Below, in pieces: positions 33,970 to 40,854 of a stretch of 40,854 nt of DNA (the stretch's first letter is position 1; each line of letters begins with the position of its first letter). The stretch spans positions 1-40,854 of the forward strand of contig NZ_FZOD01000004.1 of NCBI RefSeq assembly GCF_900188345.1. The letters run 5' to 3'. Origin of the DNA: Streptosporangium subroseum (GTDB taxonomy: Bacteria > Actinomycetota > Actinomycetes > Streptosporangiales > Streptosporangiaceae). The position numbers and the translations under genes are program-made. Below the pieces are notes generated by a model. The model saw only the letters and a list, made by a program, of their open reading frames with translations. It made no database searches and was not told the origin of the DNA.

Positions 33970-34188
33970 TCAGACGGAGTCCAGTGCCATGAGGACGGTC
34001 AGGCCGACGATATGGATCATCGCAACGAGCACGACGAGGAAGATGAACACGAACTTCGCCGGTCCGTGCTCGAAGTGGCTGCCCTCTTTCAGAGCGGGCC
34101 TCTGCGCCTGCCGATCGGCGATCCGCTCTTCCAGGGTCTTTCGCTTCTGACGAGCCATGACGGTCCCAGGATTGAAGTGAGTGATCAT
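33970..34188 (-). CDS. Small single-helix membrane protein, coupled to arsR
   Basis: The frame ends with PAKFVFIFLVVLVAMIHIVG then LTVLMALDSV, one clear membrane helix, preceded by a charged part (RQKRKTLEERIADRQAQRPA). The ATG at 34188 overlaps the arsR stop as ATGA, giving 72 residues. A second ATG at 34158, with GGGA before it, gives 62 residues (MARQKRKTLEERIADR) and may be the true start. I do not recognise the family. Co-transcription with ArsR suggests the helix protein is part of the response that ArsR controls. Confidence 0.7.
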   Translation of the reverse strand: MITHFNPGTVMARQKRKTLEERIADRQAQRPALKEGSHFEHGPAKFVFIFLVVLVAMIHIVGLTVLMALDSV

Positions 34189-34529
34189 CCACTGTGAGCT
34201 TCAGCGCGCAGTTCGGCGAGCAGTTCACCCTGGCCGGCCAGCAGTTCGGTCAGGATTCGTCGTGCCGCGAACATCAGATCGGCGACATCCACTGTGGACA
34301 AGGCGTACACGACGGTGGCACCCTCTCGGGTGGCGGTCACTATCCCGGCGCGCCGCAGCACCGCCAGTTGCTGAGACAGGCTGGAGGCCTCGATATCGAT
34401 CGCGCTCAGAAGGTCCCGGACCGGCAGGGGGCCACTTTGAAGCAGCTCCAGCACCCGGATGCGGGCCGGATGACCGAGGGCGCGGAAGAGCTCGGCCTTG
34501 GCCTGGTACAGCGGCACCGTCATGATCAT
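34185..34529 (-). CDS. ArsR family transcriptional regulator
   Basis: The 114-residue protein is a single winged helix: AELFRALGHPARIRVLELLQ, then VRDLLSAIDIEASSLSQQLA and VLRRAGIVTATREGATVVYA. The metal-site ELCVCDL motif of ArsR/SmtB is absent, and no Cys is present, so it is probably not a thiolate metal sensor. Its start overlaps the stop of the upstream small gene and its stop overlaps the downstream start, both as ATGA, forming a tightly coupled trio. Autoregulation from the A/T-rich DNA at 34775-34830 is likely. Confidence 0.92.
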   Translation of the reverse strand: MIMTVPLYQAKAELFRALGHPARIRVLELLQSGPLPVRDLLSAIDIEASSLSQQLAVLRRAGIVTATREGATVVYALSTVDVADLMFAARRILTELLAGQGELLAELRAEAHSG

Positions 34530-34720
34530 GCCACCTCGCCGGCAGGCGCGTCGGTCGCGTACCGCACGTCGATGCCGTGCCGATCGGCGATGCGCAGCAG
34601 GTTTTCCAACCTTCCGGACAGCACCTCTATCGCGTGGTCGTCAAACGCTTCGCGCATGAGCCCCAGTTCGGCGTCGACGTCGTCGACGCGTGCGCGAAGC
34701 TCCGCCGCAAACTCGCTCAT
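34526..34720 (-). CDS. Small helical protein, first gene of the ArsR mini-operon
   Basis: The 64-residue protein (MSEFAAELRARVDDVDAELG, then REAFDDHAIEVLSGRLENLL) is acidic and largely helical, without membrane segments or cysteine. The ATG at 34720 has GAAGAG upstream. An in-frame ATG at 34801 lies in the promoter region and is less likely. It overlaps arsR by ATGA. The family is unknown to me. Confidence 0.68.
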   Translation of the reverse strand: MSEFAAELRARVDDVDAELGLMREAFDDHAIEVLSGRLENLLRIADRHGIDVRYATDAPAGEVA

Positions 34721-34774
34721 GCCCCGCTCTTCCCCGCGTATCAGATCACCTGTGGGCGCCCGGTTGACGAACGC

Positions 34775-34830
34775 CGCTAACCATGATGTGGCAAATTGCA
34801 TAATTCTTCAAATCATAATGACGTTGGGTA
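34775..34830 (-). promoter_or_regulatory. A/T-rich probable promoter/operator of the ArsR mini-operon
   Basis: A tract around CAAATTGCATAATTCTTCAAATCATAATG stands out from the G/C-rich surroundings directly upstream of the first gene. It contains AATTGCATAATT, a near-palindrome. Binding by ArsR is inferred. Confidence 0.4.
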
Positions 34831-35037
34831 TGATGGCGAAGGCCGTTTTCCACAACACCCGCGGACAGCTCAAACTCGATCAATGGCGGGTTGGCTGCGA
34901 AACTGGGTGTGTGGCAGGTGCGGCTGCCATCGGGTAAGGACTGATCTACAGTGTCAGCCTGTATCAGGCGGCAGCGCGGACAGTGATACGGACAGCGACG
35001 AGAGGTCGAGCACGACCTGCGTGAGGGAGTACAGCCA

Positions 35038-35205
35038 ATGGGGCGGGGTCGATCGAAGGCGAAGCAGACGAAGGTCGCGCGTGAGCTGAAGTACAGCAGC
35101 CACGGTATCGATCTTGAGCGGTTGCGTAAGGAGCTCGGCGGTGACAATCCCCCGCTAGACAACAAGGCCGACGACCCTGCCGCCGGCCGGGTCGACGAAA
35201 GATAA
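35038..35205 (+). CDS. DUF3073 family small protein
   Basis: The 55-residue protein begins MGRGRSKAKQTKVARELKYS and continues SHGIDLERLRKELGG, the conserved body of the actinobacterial DUF3073 proteins (for example Rv0810c of M. tuberculosis). GAGGGAG lies ten bases upstream. The function is unknown across the family. The basic N-terminus suggests nucleic-acid or ribosome contact. The tail is acidic and ends GRVDER. Confidence 0.93.
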   Translation: MGRGRSKAKQTKVARELKYSSHGIDLERLRKELGGDNPPLDNKADDPAAGRVDER

Positions 35206-35221
35206 CCCACAGGGGAAAACC

Positions 35222-35249
35222 GTGACGGCGTCGCACAGCACGCCGTCAC
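35222..35249 (+). terminator. Hairpin after the DUF3073 gene
   Basis: GTGACGGCGT (35222-35231) and ACGCCGTCAC (35240-35249) are exact reverse complements with an 8-base loop, 16 bases after the stop codon. Confidence 0.65.
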
Positions 35250-35677
35250 ACGCCGGTCGTCGAGTTCCGCTGATCTTCACCGGTTTCCGGGGTCGTCACA
35301 CGGGCCGCCGCGAAAAGCAGTGAGAGATCTTCCGTGCACTCGGTCGGGCCGGGTGTCTCGTCCGTCCACGCGTGCGCTCGGTCAGATCGTCTTGTCTGTC
35401 CGCGCGTGCGTCCCAGCCCTACCCGGACGGCGAGGCGATCCCGAGTCCATCGGGTGACGGCCGGCGAGAGCGATCCGGCGGCGCAGCGGGCTCTTCACGT
35501 CCCGGCCGAACAGGCCGGGCCCGTCGTGGGCGGACGGTGGGATACGGGACACTCGCCCCGATCCACCTCCCCCTACGGCGCCGGCGACAGGCCGTCGTCG
35601 CGGCGGCTCATGCGACGGGACCGCTCCGGCGGGCCTTCCCGGCGAACCGGCGCCCATGCGGGCTCAGGAACCTGAAA

Positions 35678-35716
35678 CGACGAACGGCCCGGCCTGTCAG
35701 GCCGGGCCGTTCGTCG
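35678..35716 (-). terminator. Terminator of der
   Basis: Two 18-base arms (35678-35695, 35699-35716; CGACGAACGGCCCGGCCT) pair perfectly around a three-base loop, followed on the minus strand by TTTC. It begins nine bases after the der stop. Confidence 0.9.
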
Positions 35717-35724
35717 AACAACCG

Positions 35725-37164
35725 CTACTTTTTCTTCTTCTGGCCCTGCCCCTGGCGCTGACGCTTCTCGCGGATCTTCATCGTGACCTCGATGGGAGAG
35801 CCGGCGAAGCCGAACTCCTCGCGGATCCGGCGCTCGATGAAGCGGCGATAGGTCTCCTCGAGGAAGCCCGAGGTGAACAGCACGAACTTGGGCGGCTCCG
35901 TCGACGCCTGGGTGGCGAAGAGGATCTTGGGCTGCTTGCCGCTGCGGACCGGGGGCGGGGTGGCCGCGACCAGGTCGGTCAGGAAGGCGTTGAGACGGGC
36001 CGTGGGGACCCGGCTGGACCAGGACTTCAGGGCGGTCTCCAGCGCCGGGACAAGCCTGTCCACGTGCCAGCCGGTCTTGGCGGAGATGTTGGCCCGCAGC
36101 GCCCACGGAACGCGGACGAGCTGGCGGTCGATCTCCTTTTCCAGGTAGTAGCGGCGGTCCTCGTCGAGGAGGTCCCACTTGTTGAACGCCACGACCATGC
36201 ACCGGCCGGACTCGATCACCAGCGAGATGATCCGCAGATCCTGCTCGGTCAGCACCCCGCTGGCGTCGATCAGCACGACCGCGATCTCCGAGCGCTCCAG
36301 GGCGGCCCGGGTGCGCACGCTCGCGTAGAAGTCGGCGCCCTGCAGCTCGCGGTCGCGACGGCGGATGCCCGCCGTGTCCACGAAGCGCCAGGGCTTGCCG
36401 CCGAGCTCGATCAGCTCGTCGACCGGGTCGCGGGTGGTGCCCGCCATCGGGTCGACGAGCACGCGCTCCTGGCCCGCGAGCTGGTTCAGCAGCGAGGACT
36501 TGCCCACGTTGGGCTTGCCGACCAGGGCGACCCTGCGCGGGCCGCGCTCGGCGCCGAAGCGCTGCTTCGGCGTCTCCGGCAGCTTGTCGAGGATCACATC
36601 CAGGAGGTCACCGCTGGAGCGGCCGTGCAGGGCCGAGACCGGCTGCGGCTCGCCCAGGCCGAGGGACCAGAGACCGGAGGCCTCCAGCTCCATCTGCTGG
36701 TTGTCGACCTTGTTGGCGGCGAGGATGACCGGCTTGCCCGAACCGCGCAGCACGTGGCCGACGATCTCGTCGGCGTCGGTCACGCCCACTATGGCGTCGG
36801 TCACGAACAGGATCACGTCGGCCAGCTCGGCCGCGATCTGTGCCTGCTCGGCGATCTTCAGCGCCATGCCGGTGGCGTCAGGGTCCCAGCCGCCGGTGTC
36901 GACCACCGTGAACCGGCGTCCACGCCAGGTGGCGTCGTAGGTGACCCGGTCGCGGGTCACGCCGGGAACGTCTTCCACGACCGCCTCGCGGCGGCCGATG
37001 ATCCGGTTGACCAGCGTGGACTTGCCCACGTTGGGGCGGCCCACCACGGCCACCACCGGTTGCGGATCGTTGTCGTACTCCGCGTCCTCAGAGCTCTCGT
37101 CGGTACCCAGATCGGCTAGCTCAGCGTCGATCCAGCCGGTGTCGTCGTCGTTTTCCCCGGTCAC
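35725..37164 (-). CDS. der: Ribosome-associated GTPase Der (EngA)
   Basis: The 479-residue protein has two GTPase domains, with P-loops GRPNVGKST and GKPNVGKSS, and NKVD and NKWD as base-recognition motifs, followed by a KH-like domain and a basic tail ([13 protein letters not shown]). The acidic N-terminal extension of about 40 residues is common in actinobacteria. Der is needed for maturation of the 50S subunit. The GTG start overlaps the cmk stop as GTGA. The gene ends at a perfect terminator. Confidence 0.97.
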   Translation of the reverse strand: MTGENDDDTGWIDAELADLGTDESSEDAEYDNDPQPVVAVVGRPNVGKSTLVNRIIGRREAVVEDVPGVTRDRVTYDATWRGRRFTVVDTGGWDPDATGMALKIAEQAQIAAELADVILFVTDAIVGVTDADEIVGHVLRGSGKPVILAANKVDNQQMELEASGLWSLGLGEPQPVSALHGRSSGDLLDVILDKLPETPKQRFGAERGPRRVALVGKPNVGKSSLLNQLAGQERVLVDPMAGTTRDPVDELIELGGKPWRFVDTAGIRRRDRELQGADFYASVRTRAALERSEIAVVLIDASGVLTEQDLRIISLVIESGRCMVVAFNKWDLLDEDRRYYLEKEIDRQLVRVPWALRANISAKTGWHVDRLVPALETALKSWSSRVPTARLNAFLTDLVAATPPPVRSGKQPKILFATQASTEPPKFVLFTSGFLEETYRRFIERRIREEFGFAGSPIEVTMKIREKRQRQGQGQKKKK

Positions 37165-37817
37165 GCTTTTTCCTTAATCACACGTAGCACCTCCGCGATG
37201 ACCTCTTCGAGGTTCAGCGCGGTGGTGTCCAGTTCGATGGCGTCGGCCGCCATCGCAAGCGGGTCGATCTTCCGCGTCGAGTCCAGGGTGTCGCGCCGGG
37301 CCATGGCGGCCTTCTGCACGTCCACCGTGGTGCCGACCAGTTCCGCCGTACGGCGGAGCGCCCGCGCCTCGGCGCTCGCGGTCAGATAGATCTTGACCGG
37401 CGCGCCGGGCACCACCACGGTGCCGATGTCACGGCCCTCGACGACGATGCCGCCGACGCCGATGATCTCACGCTGCTCGGCCACCAGGCGGCGCCGTACC
37501 TCGGGCACCGCGCTGACCGCCGAGACGGCGGCGGTGACCTCGGAGGTGCGGATGGGGCCCGCGGCGTCGACTCCGCCCACCGCCACCGCGGGGGCGTCGG
37601 GGTCCGTGCCCATCGTCAGGACCGGGTCAAGGGCCCTGGCGGCGATCGCCTGAGGATCGGCGAGGTCGACGCTCTGCTCGAGCATCCACCATGTGACCGC
37701 CCTGTACATCGCCCCGGTGTCGAGATAGCGCAGACCCAGCGCCCTCGCGACCCCGCGTGACGCACTCGACTTGCCCGATCCCGAAGGACCGTCCATGGCG
37801 ACGACCAGTCCGGTCAC
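37161..37817 (-). CDS. cmk: Cytidylate kinase
   Basis: The 218-residue protein has P-loop [17 protein letters not shown], the CMP-binding [14 protein letters not shown] and [20 protein letters not shown]. It phosphorylates CMP and dCMP. Starts at GTG with GGGAGAGG upstream. Directly followed by der with a 4-base overlap. The frequent plsC-like gene between cmk and der is missing. Confidence 0.96.
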   Translation of the reverse strand: MTGLVVAMDGPSGSGKSSASRGVARALGLRYLDTGAMYRAVTWWMLEQSVDLADPQAIAARALDPVLTMGTDPDAPAVAVGGVDAAGPIRTSEVTAAVSAVSAVPEVRRRLVAEQREIIGVGGIVVEGRDIGTVVVPGAPVKIYLTASAEARALRRTAELVGTTVDVQKAAMARRDTLDSTRKIDPLAMAADAIELDTTALNLEEVIAEVLRVIKEKA

Positions 37818-38017
37818 GACGCCTCTCCCTTACAGCCCGCTTCAGTTGTCCGTACGAGGCTACCGGGATCGGGAGGGGAACCACGCATCAAGCGACCGGG
37901 AGCACCCGGCACAGCACCGAACGACACCGCCCCCACCATGCCCCGGTGGCCGGAGCCGGCTTCCGGGGTAGGGCTTGATCGCACCCCGGAGGCCGGACCG
38001 GCCGCGTGAGGAGAGCG

Positions 38018-39103
38018 TTACGGCAGGTGCCAGCCGCGCGAGCGCAGTGCCTCGGACAGAACGACCACCGCTTCGGGCTGCACATAGAGGTCGGCGGCGC
38101 CCAGCGGCAGTCCCGGGGCGTGCTCCAGCCGGACGTCCTCGATGTTGACCCCCACCTCGTCGGCCGCCTGGAACAGCCGGGCCAGCTCGCCGGGGCGGTC
38201 GCCGATGATGACCTGAACGGTCGCGTAGGTGCGCGCGGGACCGCCGTGCTTGCCGGGAATCCTGCTCGTGCCCGTGACACCGCGATGGAGCAGCGCGGTG
38301 ACCCCGTCCATGACGTCGTCCATGGCCGCCGGGTCGGCGGAGGCCCGGAGCAAGGCCGCCACGGCGGCCAGGTCGACGGCCACCGCCTCCAGCACCTCGG
38401 CCACCGGCAGCGCGTTGCCCGACAGGATCCCGGTCCACAGGCCCGGGTCACTCGCCGCGATGCGCGTCACGTCACGAACCCCCTGCCCGGCCAGGCCGAG
38501 CGCGGTGGCCGGTGCCTCGGCGAGCCGGGCGGCCACCGCGGCGGCGGTCACGTGCGGGGCGTGCGAGACGATCGCCACGGCCCTGTCATGCTCGTCGGCG
38601 CCGACCCTGACGGCCTCGCCGCCACAGAGCTTGATGAGCCCGTACAGGGCCTCCACCGCGTCGGGTGAGGTCTCCTCCGTCGGGCACAGGGCCCACGGGC
38701 GTCCGAGGAACAGGTCGGCGCGGGCCGCCGCGGGTCCCGAGCGCTCCCGGCCCGCGAGCGGGTGCCCGGCGACATAGGTGCTCATGTCGCAGCCGAGGCT
38801 CGCGGCCTGCCGCAGCGGAAGCACCTTGACGCTGGCCACGTCGGTGTAGAAGCGGGCCGCCCCGGCCCGCTGGAGCTCGGCGAGCTGGCCGGCGACCAGC
38901 TGCGGCGGGACCGCGATGATCGCGATGTCGGCGGTCATCCCGTCGGCCCACTCGGTGCCCGCGCCCAGCTCGCGCGCCAGCCGTACGGCTCCCGCGTCGC
39001 GGTCGGCGAGGTAGACGGCGACGTCCTGCTCGCGGAGGGCCAGGGCGATCGAGGTGCCGATCAGGCCCGTGCCGACGACGAGAACGCTCTCGAGACCGCT
39101 CAC
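38018..39103 (-). CDS. tyrA: Prephenate dehydrogenase with C-terminal ACT-like domain
   Basis: The 361-residue protein has the NAD-binding VLVVGTGLIGTSIALAL, then AGHPLAGRERSGPAAARADL, the prephenate-binding block with its His. HAPHVTAAAVAARLAEAP follows in the helical domain. The end (ATVQVIIGDRPGELARLFQA) is an ACT-like regulatory domain that may bind tyrosine. GTG at 39103 has AAGGAG five bases upstream; an ATG at 39136 gives eleven more residues but no ribosome binding site. It makes 4-hydroxyphenylpyruvate from prephenate and follows aroH on the same strand. Confidence 0.94.
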   Translation of the reverse strand: MSGLESVLVVGTGLIGTSIALALREQDVAVYLADRDAGAVRLARELGAGTEWADGMTADIAIIAVPPQLVAGQLAELQRAGAARFYTDVASVKVLPLRQAASLGCDMSTYVAGHPLAGRERSGPAAARADLFLGRPWALCPTEETSPDAVEALYGLIKLCGGEAVRVGADEHDRAVAIVSHAPHVTAAAVAARLAEAPATALGLAGQGVRDVTRIAASDPGLWTGILSGNALPVAEVLEAVAVDLAAVAALLRASADPAAMDDVMDGVTALLHRGVTGTSRIPGKHGGPARTYATVQVIIGDRPGELARLFQAADEVGVNIEDVRLEHAPGLPLGAADLYVQPEAVVVLSEALRSRGWHLP

Positions 39104-39152
39104 ACGTGCTCCTTGGAGGTGGGAACGCAGCGACATAACGGACCCGAGGAAC

Positions 39153-39512
39153 TCACTGGGCGATGTCCACGCGCAGGGCCACCGCGCCGCGCAGGTAGAC
39201 GTGCTGGATCTCGTGTCGCGGGCGGTCGACGTCCACGTGGGCCATCAGCCGTACGACGTGGGGCAGCGCGCCCGGGACCTCGATCTCGGACGCACAGATC
39301 AGCGGAACGTCATGGAAGCCGAGCTTGCGGGCTGCCAGGGCCGGAAACTCGGCGGTCAGATCGGGCGTGGCCGTGAAGATCACACTGATCACGTCGTCGG
39401 TGGTGAGGTTGTTGCGTCCCATCACCTCGGTCACCAGCTCGGTGACCCCGGACAGGATCGCGTTACGGTCGTTGCCCTCGACCTGGATCGCACCGCGGAT
39501 CGCCCGCACCAT
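39153..39512 (-). CDS. aroH: Chorismate mutase, AroH class
   Basis: The 119-residue protein is the trimeric AroH type. Arg6 in VRAIRGAIQV, ASEIEVPGALPHVVRLM with Glu76/78 and Arg88, and HVYLRGA with Tyr106 supply the active site. It converts chorismate to prephenate, the substrate of the next gene. The ATG has AGGA upstream. Confidence 0.95.
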   Translation of the reverse strand: MVRAIRGAIQVEGNDRNAILSGVTELVTEVMGRNNLTTDDVISVIFTATPDLTAEFPALAARKLGFHDVPLICASEIEVPGALPHVVRLMAHVDVDRPRHEIQHVYLRGAVALRVDIAQ

Positions 39513-39591
39513 GGTCGTTCCTCCATATCACTCACGCCGGGCCATCCGAATGGGTGACCCGGCGTGTTCTCAACGTGTGTATCACGGAAGG

Positions 39592-40854
39592 TTACAGGCC
39601 GACGGCCGCGTAGAGCTCGCCGACCTCCGTGAGCGTCAGCGCGCGGAGCGTCCCCGGCTTGAGGCGACCGAGCTTGACCGGGCCGAACTCGATGCGGGCC
39701 AGGTCGATGACCGGGTGCCCGACCTCCTCCAGCATGCGGCGCACGATGTGCTTGCGCCCCTCGTGCAGGACGACCTCCACCAGGGCCTGCTGCCCGTGCT
39801 CCTGGACCAGGGTGAAGGAGTCGGCCTTGGCGATGCCGTCCTCCAGCTCGATGCCCTGCTTCATGCGGCGGGGCAGGTCGCGCTCGATCCGGCCGGGCAC
39901 CTTCGCCCAGTACTTCTTCTTCACGCCGTAGCTCGGGTGGGTGAGCCGGTTGGCCAGCTCGCCGTCGTTGGTGAGCAGGATGAGACCCTCGGTCTCGGTG
40001 TCCAGGCGGCCCACGTGGAAGAGCCGCTCGGTGCGGTCGGCCACGAAGTCCGCCAGCGAGGGACGGCCCTCGGGGTCGGACATGGTGCTGACGACGCCGA
40101 TCGGCTTGTTGATGGCGAGGTAGACCAGGTCGGGCATGGTCGGCAGTCGCTTGCCGTCCACGTGGATGACCTGCTTGGCCGGGTCGACCCGGGCGCCGAA
40201 GCGGCGGACCACCTGGCCGTCGACCGTCACCCTGCCGTCACCGATCATGTCCTCGCAGGACCGGCGGCTGGCCACGCCCGCCTGGGCGAGGACCTTCTGC
40301 AACCGGATGCCGTCCGGAACCTCGGTGGTGTCGCGCTCGTCGGTGTAGTCGCGATCGTAGAAGTCCCCGTCCCGCTTGGGCTGGCGGGCGGTCTTGAACC
40401 GGTCGTTCTCGATCGTGCCCGGCCTGAGCGGAGCCTTCGCGACGGGGCCGCGGTCAGCGGCGGGACCCCGGTTGGCGACGGGACCGCGGGCGGGGGTACG
40501 GCGCTCGCCGGGCCCTCCGACGCGGTTGCCGCCGATCGTCTGGACCTCGTCCGCGCGTCCGGGCTTGCCGAAGCGGCCACGGGAACCACCGGCCGGAGCG
40601 CCGGAGCGGCCACGGTCGGAGCCGAACCGGCTACGCGAGCCGTCCCGGTCCGCGCGGAAGCCGCCGCGGTCGTCCTGACGCGGGGCGTCGGAGCGGAAGC
40701 CGCCTGCCGAGCCGCCACGGTCGTCACGGCGGGGGGCGTCGGAACGGTAACCGCCCTGCGAACCGCCGAACGAAGAGCCACCGCGGTCGTCACGACGCGG
40801 GGCGTCGGAGCGGGGCCCGCCCTGCGAACCACCGGAGGGCCTGCCGTACGAGGA
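39592..40854 (-). CDS. rluB: 23S rRNA pseudouridine synthase RluB family, 5' end outside the window
   Basis: The C-terminal part is a complete RluB: S4 domain (RLQKVLAQAGVASRRSCEDM), LAINKPIGVVSTMSDPEGRP, catalytic Asp in GRLDTETEGLILLTNDG, and GRKHIVRRMLEEVGHPVIDL. The frame stays open to the window edge and encodes a long, low-complexity Gly/Arg/Asp-rich N-terminal extension with near-repeats of RSDAPRRDDRGGS. The S4 start at a TTG (40302) would be an internal alternative, but codon bias continues upstream. The extension resembles disordered RNA-binding tails seen in actinobacterial RluB. Followed by aroH. Confidence 0.94.
   Translation of the reverse strand, partial: SSYGRPSGGSQGGPRSDAPRRDDRGGSSFGGSQGGYRSDAPRRDDRGGSAGGFRSDAPRQDDRGGFRADRDGSRSRFGSDRGRSGAPAGGSRGRFGKPGRADEVQTIGGNRVGGPGERRTPARGPVANRGPAADRGPVAKAPLRPGTIENDRFKTARQPKRDGDFYDRDYTDERDTTEVPDGIRLQKVLAQAGVASRRSCEDMIGDGRVTVDGQVVRRFGARVDPAKQVIHVDGKRLPTMPDLVYLAINKPIGVVSTMSDPEGRPSLADFVADRTERLFHVGRLDTETEGLILLTNDGELANRLTHPSYGVKKKYWAKVPGRIERDLPRRMKQGIELEDGIAKADSFTLVQEHGQQALVEVVLHEGRKHIVRRMLEEVGHPVIDLARIEFGPVKLGRLKPGTLRALTLTEVGELYAAVGL

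Larger units (their letters stand above)
35206..35724. other. Long intergenic stretch between DUF3073 gene and der
   Basis: It holds the hairpin at 35222-35249 and the der terminator at 35678-35716. Between 35250 and 35677 I see no gene with a start and ribosome binding site, and no recognisable RNA. Confidence 0.5.

Noticed and set aside
34194..34937. A 247-codon plus-strand frame across the ArsR mini-operon
   Set aside because: It is antisense to three motif-supported or coupled genes and contains Ser/Arg-rich shadow sequence only.
1..40854. tRNA, rRNA, CRISPR or intact insertion sequence
   Set aside because: I looked for T-loop GGTTCGANTCC signatures, regular short repeats with spacers, and transposase motifs with terminal repeats. 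None was convincing; GTTCGA hits fall inside coding or remnant sequence.

Overview
The window is high-GC actinobacterial DNA. Start codons are often GTG or TTG, most genes have G/C in third positions, and a DUF3073-type small protein, an lprG/MFS lipoprotein-efflux pair and the rluB-aroH-tyrA-cmk-der core cluster are present. The gene mix fits a Streptosporangiales-like soil actinomycete (Streptosporangium, Nonomuraea or a relative). That placement is an inference from gene content; no rRNA or tRNA is visible to test it.

Layout. 1-5.3 kb: 3' part of a CaiB/BaiF CoA-transferase, a PlsC-type acyltransferase, and a minus-strand catabolic cluster (TauE-like permease, then a cyclase-family hydrolase overlapping a benzoylformate-decarboxylase-like ThDP enzyme). 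5.7-7.7 kb: the complete PTS-type dihydroxyacetone kinase operon dhaKLM. 7.8-16.4 kb: an accessory patchwork. It holds an unknown membrane protein, a MarR/NmrA-type divergent pair around a perfect 18-bp inverted repeat, a secreted HNH nuclease, abutting epimerase and MarR remnants, a secreted metallopeptidase relative that has lost its HExxH motif, an APH-type kinase, an FtsX-ectodomain-like protein, an integrase tail and an Smr protein. 17-20.3 kb: a giant secreted subtilase. 20.5-29 kb: a CBS-domain protein, a PucR regulator divergent from a full branched-chain-amino-acid-type ABC importer (LivF-G-H-M-J), an aminopeptidase P and a CDF metal transporter. 30-35.2 kb: MarR, LprG/P55-type pair, arsR remnant, STAS-like protein, a translationally coupled ArsR mini-operon and DUF3073. 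35.7-40.9 kb: housekeeping cluster der, cmk, tyrA, aroH, rluB on the minus strand.

How genes work together. The cyclase/ThDP pair could open and decarboxylate an alpha-keto-amide ring such as isatin. The DhaKLM proteins phosphorylate dihydroxyacetone with PTS phosphate. The Liv importer probably feeds amino acids or short amides, under a PucR regulator. LprG and its MFS partner are expected to act together on lipids in the envelope. AroH and TyrA serve tyrosine synthesis, while Cmk and Der are core growth functions.

A recurring theme is gene decay. 3' ends of regulator or recombinase genes (TetR?, MarR, ArsR, tyrosine integrase) and of an epimerase are stranded between intact genes. No CRISPR array, intact insertion sequence, tRNA or rRNA was seen.
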